DNA of 64,000 bases from JACKOB01 sp024234575 (GTDB lineage Bacteria; Pseudomonadota; Gammaproteobacteria; Pseudomonadales; Oleiphilaceae): NCBI GenBank assembly GCA_051208035.1, contig JBPJFZ010000011.1:124001-188000 (forward strand), in the 5' to 3' direction. Numbering within the stretch: the stretch's first letter is position 1; the number at the start of each line of letters is the position of its first letter. The notes under the pieces were generated by a model. It was given only the letters and a program-made list of their open reading frames with translations. It did no database searches and was not told where the DNA came from. Of the stretch, positions 37,208 through 45,492 are shown one piece after another. The position numbers were made by a program, and so were the translations under genes.

Positions 37208-37326
37208 TATTGCTCCGTTTTTTCAGGTTATTGCTCGCAGGTCACTGCAAGATCTCTTTTACACGGATTGCACCAACGTTTTCTAGATAGGTGCTCTTCG
37301 TGCAATGTGTTAACAATTGTTTGTTT

Positions 37327-39471
37327 TTAGCCAATATTAACAACTTCTATTGCACTGGCGCCGCTGTCTGGCGCCTGCTTTTTCTTTTTCTTACCCTTTA
37401 GAATTAAAGGAGGGCATTTGTTTTCGTTGTGATAAGTCATTTGGCAATCAAGGCAATGGTGACACTCGTTTGCGTTAATAGTGCCATCTGGATGTATCGC
37501 CTGAATTTCGCATTCGACTGCACAAAGCTGACAAGGCTGACCACATTCTTTCCGGCGCTTTAGCCAGTCAAAAAGGCGTAATTTCGTAGGAATCGCCAGT
37601 GCCGCCCCCAGTGGGCAAATGTAGCGGCAGTAAACTTTACGCGTAAAAATTGATATGAAGAGCAGCGTTACTGCATAAGTAACGAACCACCATTCACGCT
37701 GAAATGCCAAAAGTATCGTTGTCTTAAATGGCTCAACTTCGGCAAAGCGTTCTGCCGTAGACATAGACTCGAGCGAAATACCAAATAGCGCCAAAAGAAT
37801 AATGTATTTAACGGCCCAGAGGCGCTCATGCACACCGAAAGGCAGCTCAAACTGTTTGATTTTTAGCTTGCGCGCGAGTTCATTTATTAGCTCTTGAAGC
37901 GCTCCAAAAGGGCAGAGCCAGCCACAGAATATTCCACGCCCCCACAGCAAGATAGACGCAGCGGTAAAGCCCCAGAGGATAAATATAATAGGGTCCATTA
38001 AGAACAGCTCCCATCGGAAATCCCCCATCACAGCGTGGGTAAACGTTAGGACGTTTACAATGGATAACTGACCCAGTGCATACCATCCGATAAATATAAC
38101 GGTATAAATCAAGAAACCTCTTCGTATGTTATGCAGCAACCTCGGATATCTAACGAGCCAATCCTGCATAAAAATAATCGCGCTGAGGAACACCAAACTG
38201 ACAATCAATATTGTCACAGAGAAGGTTTTTTGCTGCCAAATACTTACCCAAATAGGCAGATCTTCTTCTGTTGCTTCTTCAACCACAACAGGTCGATCTA
38301 TGTACAGATCTGGCGTGTTATAACTTCCGGTGAAACTGACAAAAACACTATCTAAAGCACCAATCTGTCGACGAACCAGCAGCTCCAGATCCCAGGATGT
38401 ACCTGGATCAAAATCAAATTTTGGACGAATAATAAAAATTGCCATTTCATTAAAATCAGGAGCACCGGCAACATAGAGATCAGTCAGGCGGTAATGATCA
38501 ACATCGCGGAAACTGATGGTGTCTTCACGCTGGTTCAACTGCACGCGATCAAAAATACCCCCACGAACATAGCCAGACCCTTTAAATGAATATGGGCCGG
38601 TACCCATCACCGCAATGGCGTGCTCGCCTGGCGCCAGTTCATTCTTCAGCCATTCATACTCGCTATCACCTAACAGATTCTTGCCAATAGTCGGGGCATT
38701 TAGGTAGGCATAATAAATATCGGTGAACGTGTCTTTAGATTCTTCCGGTAAAGCCTCTTCTATACCTTCGCCTGGTGTGCCTTTGAATGCATCGTCGATT
38801 TGGTCGCGCTGAAGGTACAAACGCCTGATCGAGCCATCACCGGTTAATGTTTTCCAATCGGCCTTTTGAAACACATCATATTTAACTGTAGATAATGGTA
38901 AGCGCTTTTCAGCCGTGGCTGAAATGAGACCCATTTTTTGTGCCACTTTGTGTGAAGCTTTCATAATAGTGTCATTGACGACTATCACGGTCACTGTCGC
39001 CCCGGTAATGGCATCAACGGTTAATGCTTCAGGATCAGTGCTATAGCCAACTCTAATTTTGTCGGTGATTTTTTTATTGATGTACTGCTCGGCAAATTCC
39101 CAAAGCTTATTCTCTGGAATACCAACCAGCAAAATAGGTTCGTGGTGTTCTAACACCCATGCATTTCTAAAAACACCATCTAGCGAAAAGGAGACAAATA
39201 CATTAATTGGTTTGCCGGAATAAGCCGGGATACTGACCTGCTTATCCGTTTCAAAGGCATAACCAATGACTTCTGACTTAGCCAATACTGGCCAGACGTT
39301 ATTAACCACATCAAATTCGCCGATAGTGTCGGCAGACGGGAAGCCACTGAGCAGACGTTTACTCAACTCGGGAGGTAAAACCTTACCGTTATCAGCAAAC
39401 GAAACGGGGGCTCCAAAACTTAATAGCAATATACACAGTAGCGCTATACGACGAGTAATGGACAAAAACAT
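37327..39471 (-). CDS. nosR: NosR, membrane flavoprotein and regulator of N2O reduction
   Basis: The protein has a signal peptide, a periplasmic FMN-binding domain (SIDPEALTVDAITGATVTVI region, flavin-binding Thr in GATVT), about six membrane helices and polyferredoxin motifs CGWLCPFGALQELIN and CRYICPLGAALAIPT. Further cysteine clusters CGQPCQLCAVEC and CHHCLDC are at the C terminus. NosR passes electrons to NosZ and is needed for nosZ expression in some species. ATG 39471 has GGAG five bases upstream and begins the signal peptide; the frame is open to 39561, but that part is the promoter. Confidence 0.95.
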   Translation of the reverse strand: MFLSITRRIALLCILLLSFGAPVSFADNGKVLPPELSKRLLSGFPSADTIGEFDVVNNVWPVLAKSEVIGYAFETDKQVSIPAYSGKPINVFVSFSLDGVFRNAWVLEHHEPILLVGIPENKLWEFAEQYINKKITDKIRVGYSTDPEALTVDAITGATVTVIVVNDTIMKASHKVAQKMGLISATAEKRLPLSTVKYDVFQKADWKTLTGDGSIRRLYLQRDQIDDAFKGTPGEGIEEALPEESKDTFTDIYYAYLNAPTIGKNLLGDSEYEWLKNELAPGEHAIAVMGTGPYSFKGSGYVRGGIFDRVQLNQREDTISFRDVDHYRLTDLYVAGAPDFNEMAIFIIRPKFDFDPGTSWDLELLVRRQIGALDSVFVSFTGSYNTPDLYIDRPVVVEEATEEDLPIWVSIWQQKTFSVTILIVSLVFLSAIIFMQDWLVRYPRLLHNIRRGFLIYTVIFIGWYALGQLSIVNVLTFTHAVMGDFRWELFLMDPIIFILWGFTAASILLWGRGIFCGWLCPFGALQELINELARKLKIKQFELPFGVHERLWAVKYIILLALFGISLESMSTAERFAEVEPFKTTILLAFQREWWFVTYAVTLLFISIFTRKVYCRYICPLGAALAIPTKLRLFDWLKRRKECGQPCQLCAVECEIQAIHPDGTINANECHHCLDCQMTYHNENKCPPLILKGKKKKKQAPDSGASAIEVVNIG

Positions 39472-39519
39472 CGACTCTCCAAACTTTCGGGGTGCGGCAC
39501 AATGTCGCAGTTGTGAAAG

Positions 39520-39561
39520 ACTATACTCGTTCACCAATTTACGCCATTTGATTAAAATCAA
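39520..39561 (-). promoter_or_regulatory. FNR/NNR-type class II promoter of nosR
   Basis: TTGATTAAAATCAA (39548-39561) is a perfect FNR-family box. The -10 hexamer TATAGT (39525-39520) starts 29.5 bases from the box centre, placing the box at -41.5, the class II activating position. Transcription should start near 39513 and fire under low oxygen or with nitric oxide. Confidence 0.85.
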
Positions 39562-39771
39562 TTGCGCTGAGCTTTGTAATCAATGATTTAACGGCAGATT
39601 TTATCGAGTAATACCGCTGCTATATATAATGGTTGAATAATGCGCAGACTCAATACTCCGTTAACGGCAAAGGCACCTGCTCACTGCTATATTATGTACA
39701 GAACATGAACTATCTTAACGAGCTGAAGTATTCACCCTTATGGACGCTTAGCAACTGACTGGGAGATGATG

Positions 39772-41508
39772 ATGCCGCACACCAAAGACAAAGCGCTCGT
39801 GCTATCCAGTGAACTTGCACCACCCAAACTTATACTCTTTGATTGGCACGGCACCTTAGTCGATACGTTGGACGCCATGTACGCCACGATGGAAGAAATG
39901 TTGCCGCAATTTGAAGATCTGGGGCTCGTTACCCGCCTTACACCAGAGACTGAATGCAAGAACGACGAAGATGCCAAACTCGTGCGTTATATCCGTATCT
40001 TTCGTCGGTTACACCCGAAGATTCTAGCCGAGCGCAGAGAGTCCCGAACGGAAATTTTCAATGCTGTTTTTGCGACAGATCATGGTGCCAGAGCCATCGC
40101 TCATAAAGCCTACAATGCATGCTATCGAAACCACTACGGCGATGTGACACCATTTCAAACTGGTGTGTTTGAGTATCTGACCTGCTTGAAAAGGTTGGGA
40201 ATTAAAATTGGCGTTGCCACCAACAGGTCTCGAGAGTTTTTAGAACACGAGTTGGCAATAGTCGATGCTGGTAGATGGAAAAACCTTTTTGATGCAATTG
40301 TATGTGCTGATGATGTTCCAGAATATAAACCCCACCCCGATGTTATTAACAAAGCTTGTGAAAAAGCGGGAGTTACGCCTGGGCGAGCAGTGTGGTATGT
40401 GGGTGACAGCCATACAGACATGGTAACCGCACTTGCAGCAAGGGTAACCCGGGTCTTTTACAACGGCGCTCATTGGGAAGAGCGTTGGATTGACCGTATT
40501 ATCGAACAAAAAGAGTTAAACCCCGAAGCCCCAGAGCTCGTTATTGACTCATTCGAGGGGTTAATAGACACACTTGCACAACTAGAAGAGAAGGTGGCAT
40601 CCCATGGACAAACTTTATTCGACGCGAGTTTAAAGGATGTACGCCCAAGCGCTTACCCGCCGCGGGAGCCGCCACCGAAGCGAATTGAACCAGACTGGCA
40701 CCCCGCTGTAGCGAAGCTGACACCACCTGAAATCATTCTCTTTGATTGGCACGCCACACTGGTGGATACTCTGGATGCAATGTATCACGCTGTGGACGAT
40801 ATGATTCCGGAATTTGAAACACTAGGCCTGCTGGATATGCTGGTAAAGCCAGATCAAAGCAAATCCCCGGAAGACGCCAAACTCGTTAAACATGTACAAA
40901 ACTATCGCCAGTTGCACCCCCGTGTAAAAATAGATCGTAAAATATCAAGAACGGATATTTTTGAAGTGTTGTTCGGTGAAAACCAGGAAGCAAAACAAAT
41001 CGCCCACGCCGCATTTACCAGACATTACCGAAATCACTTTGGAACGGTTCTTCCATTTGAGCCTCAAGTACAAAACATGCTCATAGGCTTAAACAATATC
41101 GGTTTGCAAGTAGGGGTGATCACCAATCGGGACCGAGAGTTTTTTGAGCAAGAGTTACGAAAGGTTGAAACAACCGGCTGGCAACAGCATTTTCAGACAG
41201 ATGTGTGCGGTGATGATACAGTAAAGCGCAAGCCACACCCTGATCAGATTTTTAAAGCCTGTGCAAATCTTAAGTCGGATGTCAGTAAAGCGGTCTGGTA
41301 CGTAGGGGATAGCACGACCGATATCATCGCAGCCCAAAGCGCAGGGGTGACGGCGGTGTTTTTTAATGGTGCCCAGTGGGATTTACCCTGGCTACAAAAG
41401 ATATTTCCTGGTAACGAACGCTACCCCCACAAGCCCGATGTTGTTGTTAACGATTTTTCAGAGTTTTGGGCGCTTGCACTTGCTTGCGTGTCGAGAAAGA
41501 GTACCTAA
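39772..41508 (+). CDS. Tandemly duplicated HAD-superfamily protein
   Basis: Two copies of one HAD hydrolase domain are fused in a single chain with a ~301-residue period. Numbered from ATG 39766, copy 1 has nucleophile D26 in LFDWHGTLVDT, TNRSR, K in EYKPHP and GDSHTDM. Copy 2 has D327 in LFDWHATLVDT, TNRDR, K in KRKPHP and GDSTTDI. In both copies the second motif I aspartate (DxD) is histidine (DWH). I chose ATG 39772 since GGGAG then sits six bases upstream; three ATG codons in a row begin at 39766. The substrate is unknown. Confidence 0.85.
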   Translation: MPHTKDKALVLSSELAPPKLILFDWHGTLVDTLDAMYATMEEMLPQFEDLGLVTRLTPETECKNDEDAKLVRYIRIFRRLHPKILAERRESRTEIFNAVFATDHGARAIAHKAYNACYRNHYGDVTPFQTGVFEYLTCLKRLGIKIGVATNRSREFLEHELAIVDAGRWKNLFDAIVCADDVPEYKPHPDVINKACEKAGVTPGRAVWYVGDSHTDMVTALAARVTRVFYNGAHWEERWIDRIIEQKELNPEAPELVIDSFEGLIDTLAQLEEKVASHGQTLFDASLKDVRPSAYPPREPPPKRIEPDWHPAVAKLTPPEIILFDWHATLVDTLDAMYHAVDDMIPEFETLGLLDMLVKPDQSKSPEDAKLVKHVQNYRQLHPRVKIDRKISRTDIFEVLFGENQEAKQIAHAAFTRHYRNHFGTVLPFEPQVQNMLIGLNNIGLQVGVITNRDREFFEQELRKVETTGWQQHFQTDVCGDDTVKRKPHPDQIFKACANLKSDVSKAVWYVGDSTTDIIAAQSAGVTAVFFNGAQWDLPWLQKIFPGNERYPHKPDVVVNDFSEFWALALACVSRKST

Positions 41509-41520
41509 CTAATAACATAT

Positions 41521-41557
41521 TAATCATATTCTTAGATGAATTTCTTAAATATGATTA
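41521..41557. terminator. A/T-rich inverted repeat between convergent genes
   Basis: TAATCATATT (41521-41530) and AATATGATTA (41548-41557) are perfect 10-bp arms. It lies between the HAD gene end and a possible small minus-strand gene, and may act in both directions. Confidence 0.45.
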
Positions 41558-41724
41558 TTAGCTTTATTAAACTCTATAGACAGCGCATTAAAGCGCTGAC
41601 GAAATTCATGAAAGGACAAGCCACCCTCACTATAATAGTCAACGTACAGACCCACAATATCCCCCCAAACAATGGGGGCAGGACGATGGAACAGATAAAC
41701 AATATTGGATGCTTTTGTAGTCAT
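41545..41724 (-). CDS. Possible small hypothetical protein
   Basis: This short frame would encode 59 residues (MTTKASNIVYLFHRP...) with a protein-like composition: WGDIVGLYVDYYSEGGLSF and an HEFRQRF helix. No clear ribosome site lies before ATG 41724, and I do not recognise the family. It is the best candidate gene in an otherwise gene-poor stretch. Confidence 0.4.
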   Translation of the reverse strand: MTTKASNIVYLFHRPAPIVWGDIVGLYVDYYSEGGLSFHEFRQRFNALSIEFNKANNHI

Positions 41725-41742
41725 AATAGTTACTTCGACCAA

Positions 41743-42175
41743 AGAAATATAAAGCCAATTAAAACAGCATGTTAAGGTGTTTTTTTAATATGGAGTTTTA
41801 TTCTATCGGCGGTGTTTATTTTAACTTTAGACCAGAAACTTCAGTTATTCCGTGAATACTTTTACCAATTTAACCCAGGAAGGCAGTGAAGGCTTAATAT
41901 AGCGCGACAATTCAACGCCTTAGCCAGGAAACTACCTTTTAGATTTTTTTGGGCTAATAAATTACCTGTTATGACAGTATATATATACGTTATATAACAG
42001 TATGATACAGATATTTCATAAAGCACTTTATGTCTTATAAAAAGTAACTACTTAATAACAAAGCACCTGGCATCGTATATTTTTAAGGGCACGACAATAC
42101 AACATTTGTCACCTTTGTTATTATCACAGCAAATGTCGCAAGAATAACTTGAATTACAGGCACCCCAGATATAAC
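41743..42175. other. A/T-rich gene-poor stretch upstream of yebG
   Basis: I see no gene in this 433-base stretch. It contains a run of TA-rich palindromes near 41960-42000 and a perfect CATAAAG-CA-CTTTATG palindrome (42017-42032). Confidence 0.45.
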
Positions 42176-42191
42176 CTGTATATCCAAACAG
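42176..42191 (+). promoter_or_regulatory. LexA (SOS) box upstream of yebG
   Basis: CTGTATATCCAAACAG fits the LexA consensus CTG-N10-CAG with flanking A/T. It ends 19 bases before the yebG ATG, so it should overlap the promoter or transcription start. Confidence 0.8.
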
Positions 42192-42210
42192 TATTCTATT
42201 GGAGAGAAAA

Positions 42211-42519
42211 ATGGCGGTAACCACACTATATATGTCTAACTTAGATAAGCAGAAACGTACTTTTACAGATAAAAAACTATGCGATGAGCTTGACCGAAAG
42301 CTAGAGCTCGCAGAAAGCCTGCGCATCTTCCTTGAGAACAATGTAAAAGGTATGGAAGAGGAAATGGCCGAAAACATCGGCATGCTGCTGGCTGAAAACA
42401 AAGACGCATTAATGGTAGCATTTAAGGGCAAGCCAACCGTACTGACAGAGCCATCCGAGCAAAATGACGCAGAAGAAAGTAATGTAAAAGCATTGTCAGG
42501 GGCGAAAAAAGCGGGTTAA
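42211..42519 (+). CDS. yebG: YebG-family SOS-induced protein
   Basis: The 102 residues match the E. coli YebG pattern: MAV start, TFTDKKLCDELDRKLELAES, then KGMEEEMAENIGMLLAENKD. YebG is a small LexA-controlled protein of unclear role in the DNA-damage response. GGAG lies eight bases before ATG 42211. The frame extends to TTG 42199, but that overlaps the ribosome site. The LexA box above it supports the assignment. Confidence 0.85.
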   Translation: MAVTTLYMSNLDKQKRTFTDKKLCDELDRKLELAESLRIFLENNVKGMEEEMAENIGMLLAENKDALMVAFKGKPTVLTEPSEQNDAEESNVKALSGAKKAG

Positions 42520-42562
42520 GAGCTTATTTCCAACGGAAGTTGCCACAAAAGCGCCTGTCGAA

Positions 42563-42766
42563 CTATAAAAATTTCCTGCCAACGAGAATCGCAAACGTTA
42601 ACCAGCAAATGATTAACACGGGAAGGTTATATTTGCCGCCCTTCGGCTTAACGTTTGTTTTATCTGCCGGTGCTATGCGCGATATGTTCATTGAGCCACA
42701 GGCAGGGCAGCAACCACCTGGAAATTTATTACCTTTGAATGTGCAATCTCCGCATGAGTAATGCAT
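42563..42766 (-). CDS. Small zinc-ribbon membrane protein
   Basis: This 67-residue protein has a zinc ribbon (CGDC...CPACGS) followed by a C-terminal membrane helix (PVLIICWLTFAILVG). The four cysteines and tail anchor are clear. GGA lies about seven bases before ATG 42766. The function is unknown. It is convergent with yebG and divergent from bioA. Confidence 0.7.
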   Translation of the reverse strand: MHYSCGDCTFKGNKFPGGCCPACGSMNISRIAPADKTNVKPKGGKYNLPVLIICWLTFAILVGRKFL

Positions 42767-42905
42767 AGTCAGTTCCGATCATTTTTATTAAGCGTAAACA
42801 GATTTAACGGGCACAGCCCTGATTTACCGACCAGTTTTTAGTCTAGTAGCGGATTATTCCCACGGCAAACAAAGCGACTGCAATCACAAGCATTAAGGTA
42901 ACGCG

Positions 42906-44189
42906 ATGACAATAGATATTAACTTTGACCAACAGCACATCTGGCACCCTTATACCTCAATGCTAAAACCTTTGCCGGGATACCCCGTTGAAAGGGCTGA
43001 AGGGTGTGAGCTGATATTAGAGAGCGGCGAGAGACTGGTAGACGGTATGGCGTCCTGGTGGTGTGCCATCCACGGTTACAACATACCTGAACTCAATGAA
43101 GCGGCTATAAACCAGATCAACAAAATGAGCCATGTTATGTTTGGCGGCATTACGCACGCGCCAGCGATTGATCTGTGCAAAAAACTCGTCAAAATGACCC
43201 CGGAAAAACTGGAAAAAGTGTTTCTGGCGGACTCCGGCTCAGTAGCGGTAGAAGTGGCCATTAAAATGGCTCTGCAATACTGGAAAGGCAAGGGTTCGAA
43301 TAGCAAAAACCGCATTGCCGCGCTGACCAACGCCTACCATGGCGATACCGTGGGAGCGATGTCCGTCTGCGACCCCGTAAACGGGATGCATTCATTGTTT
43401 AGCGGGTTTATGCCTAAAAATTTGTTTTTACCTGCGCCACCACTTGGCTTTAACACACCAATAGACGCCAATTTAGTCGCGTCCTGGCGAGCGGTACTTG
43501 AGGAACAACACACATCATTAGCGGCACTGATCGTAGAGCCTGTTGTGCAGGGTGCCGGAGGCATGCGCCTCTATAACCCGCAGTGGCTGGTTATCATGAG
43601 AGAACTATGCGATGAGTTTGGTTTGCTTTTGATTTTTGATGAAATTGCCACAGGATTTGGAAGAACAGGCAAGATGTTTGCGCTGGAACATAGCAATGCG
43701 GTGCCAGACATGCTGTGCTTGGGAAAGGCGCTTACTGGGGGATATATGACACTCTCGGCGACACTTACTACGGTGGCAGTTGCAGAAGGTGTATGCAGTA
43801 GTGAAGCTGGTGTTTTTATGCACGGCCCGACCTTTATGGGTAACCCACTTGCCTGCGCCATTGCTTGCCGCTCAATTGAACTCCTCACAGAAAGCCCCTG
43901 GCAACAAAGAATAAAAGACATTGAAACACAGCTAAACGAAGAGCTCGGTGCACTTAAAGATATGGCGGGCGTCACAGACGTGAGAGTGCTTGGCGCCATT
44001 GGTGTGGTAGAAATGCAGCAGGCCGTGGATGTTGGCAAGGCTCAGGAGGCCTGGGTTAAGTCAGGGGTTTGGATTAGACCATTCGGCAAGCTTGTGTACA
44101 TAATGCCGCCATTTACTATTACCAAAGCGCAACTTAGAAAGTTGACGTTGGCCATCACTGATTTTGTAAGCAATGGCGCCGAAGGTTAA
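42906..44189 (+). CDS. bioA: BioA, 8-amino-7-oxononanoate aminotransferase
   Basis: This 427-residue PLP enzyme uses S-adenosylmethionine as amino donor to make 7,8-diaminopelargonate in biotin synthesis. The family start HIWHPYTSM is followed by GMASWWCAIHGYN, MFGGITHAPA, FADSGSVAVEVA-like (LADSGSVAVEVA) and the PLP lysine in GKALTGGYM. Length is right for BioA. The stop codon overlaps the convergent ectR gene by four bases. No other biotin gene is adjacent. Confidence 0.96.
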   Translation: MTIDINFDQQHIWHPYTSMLKPLPGYPVERAEGCELILESGERLVDGMASWWCAIHGYNIPELNEAAINQINKMSHVMFGGITHAPAIDLCKKLVKMTPEKLEKVFLADSGSVAVEVAIKMALQYWKGKGSNSKNRIAALTNAYHGDTVGAMSVCDPVNGMHSLFSGFMPKNLFLPAPPLGFNTPIDANLVASWRAVLEEQHTSLAALIVEPVVQGAGGMRLYNPQWLVIMRELCDEFGLLLIFDEIATGFGRTGKMFALEHSNAVPDMLCLGKALTGGYMTLSATLTTVAVAEGVCSSEAGVFMHGPTFMGNPLACAIACRSIELLTESPWQQRIKDIETQLNEELGALKDMAGVTDVRVLGAIGVVEMQQAVDVGKAQEAWVKSGVWIRPFGKLVYIMPPFTITKAQLRKLTLAITDFVSNGAEG

Positions 44190-44722
44190 ACATGAGCCTT
44201 CGCGTCGGCAAACGCATCACCCATATTTAGTTTGCCTACCTCCAAAACCGGCGCAGGATCAATATCCTGCGTCGCCATAATGTTTGCGACACGCTGAATC
44301 GAAGATAAAATCATTGACTGCTCCCAATCCTGAAGCATCTTAAACTGACGAGCAAAATGATCCTGCAAGGGAGTAGGGGCATTAGCGAGCGTGTCCAGGC
44401 CATGCTGCGTCAAATGAGCATGTACCTTCCTTTTATCCTCTTTAGATCGAACTCGATAAGTCAGATTACGCTTATCTAATCTGTCGAAGATGGTGGTAAC
44501 CGTTGCCTGGCTTAAGTTCATTTCATTGGCAATTTCACCAATAGTAATCTGCCCTTTATCTCGAATCGTTTGTAGCAACAATATCTGAGGCGCGGTTAGC
44601 CCCGTTGTTTTTACCAGATATTTTGAGTGCAGGTCTGTAGCCCTGATAACCCTTCGTAGTGCAACTAACACTTCATCAATATTGCTCAATGGCGATACCC
44701 GAATTTTCAGTAGGTGAAACAA
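44186..44722 (-). CDS. ectR: EctR, MarR-family regulator of ectoine synthesis
   Basis: This is a 178-residue MarR-type repressor. The winged helix-turn-helix reads ITIGEIANEMNLSQATVTTI followed by the wing RVRSKEDKRKVHAHLT. It is divergent from ectA, as EctR is in other ectoine producers. A near-perfect palindrome (44739-44756) lies 17 bases before its ATG, suggesting autoregulation. Two more similar sites lie toward ectA. Its 3' end overlaps bioA by four bases. Confidence 0.87.
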   Translation of the reverse strand: MFHLLKIRVSPLSNIDEVLVALRRVIRATDLHSKYLVKTTGLTAPQILLLQTIRDKGQITIGEIANEMNLSQATVTTIFDRLDKRNLTYRVRSKEDKRKVHAHLTQHGLDTLANAPTPLQDHFARQFKMLQDWEQSMILSSIQRVANIMATQDIDPAPVLEVGKLNMGDAFADAKAHV

Positions 44723-44738
44723 CTAATTTGTCACTAAT

Positions 44739-44756
44739 TATTTAGACTGCTAAATA
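44739..44756. promoter_or_regulatory. EctR-like operator 1
   Basis: TATTTAGA-CT-GCTAAATA is a perfect 8-2-8 palindrome at the outer seven positions of each half-site. It lies just upstream of ectR. Confidence 0.65.
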
Positions 44757-44814
44757 AATAATCAATACTATTTTTATATATTCGTAGATAACTACGCAAA
44801 AAAGGCCGGTGGCA

Positions 44815-44841
44815 TATAATATATATTTAGTGTACTATGCT
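44815..44841 (+). promoter_or_regulatory. ectA promoter -10 with EctR-like operator 2
   Basis: A TATAAT hexamer at 44815-44820 is followed by TATTTAGT-GT-ACTATGCT (44824-44841). From memory, the EctR1 site of Methylomicrobium reads TATTTAGT-GT-ACTATATA, so this copy is nearly the same. It would cover the transcription start. The -35 element is weak. Confidence 0.75.
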
Positions 44842-44935
44842 TCGCTTTCTAAGTAATAACACTTAAAAATAATGCAGAATTGCGATTGAAATAGCAAAAT
44901 AATGACTATTTATGCGTTGTTGCAAAGCAAAATAT

Positions 44936-44953
44936 TATTTAGACATCTAATTT
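44936..44953. promoter_or_regulatory. EctR-like operator 3
   Basis: TATTTAGA-CA-TCTAATTT lies in the ectA leader, 23 bases before the chosen TTG start. Its position argues against translation beginning at the upstream ATG 44902. Confidence 0.55.
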
Positions 44954-44976
44954 ATTATCAAATAACCGGAGTAACT

Positions 44977-45474
44977 TTGTTTTCCCTACAAGATATTTGC
45001 CTGCGCCCACCTTTACTTAATGACGGCGTGAAGGTCTTTCAATTAGTTAAGAACTGCCCACCCCTAGATAACAACTCCAATTACTGCAACTTGCTACAGT
45101 GCGGGCACTTTTCCGCCACTTCCGTCGCGGCCGAATACCATAACGAATTAATAGGGTTTATCTCGGGGTATAGATTACCGGAAAATCCTGAGACCCTTTT
45201 TATTTGGCAAGTTGCCGTGTCTGAAAAAGCGCGAGGGCTAGGATTAGCTTCGGCTATGTTGCAAAACATAATAGAGCGGCAGGCCACTCTCCCTATTCGT
45301 TATATAGAAACAACCATCACCGCAGACAACAATGCATCCTGGGCTTTATTTAAAGGCCTGGCTAAAAAGCTGGGCATTACTATGACGTCGTCTGACTGGC
45401 TTAACAGTGAAGAGCATTTTAACGGTCTGAATAAGTCTGAATCTCTGGTGAGATTAGGCCCCCTAAAAATTTAA
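44977..45474 (+). CDS. ectA: EctA, diaminobutyrate acetyltransferase
   Basis: EctA acetylates L-2,4-diaminobutyrate, the second ectoine step. This GNAT-fold protein shows CLRPPLLNDGVKVFQLVKN, NCPPLDNNSNY, LIGFISGYRLP and the acetyl-CoA loop EKARGLGLA. TTG 44977 is preceded by GGAG five bases upstream and lines up with the start of the conserved domain (166 residues). ATG 44902 would add 25 residues spanning an operator-like site and lacks a ribosome site. It heads ectABC-ask_ect. Confidence 0.92.
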   Translation: MFSLQDICLRPPLLNDGVKVFQLVKNCPPLDNNSNYCNLLQCGHFSATSVAAEYHNELIGFISGYRLPENPETLFIWQVAVSEKARGLGLASAMLQNIIERQATLPIRYIETTITADNNASWALFKGLAKKLGITMTSSDWLNSEEHFNGLNKSESLVRLGPLKI

Positions 45475-45492
45475 ATCCCAACGAGACAAAAT

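Noticed and set aside
41536..41775. 79-residue plus-strand frame
   Set aside because: Weaker composition than the minus-strand frame and no ribosome site.
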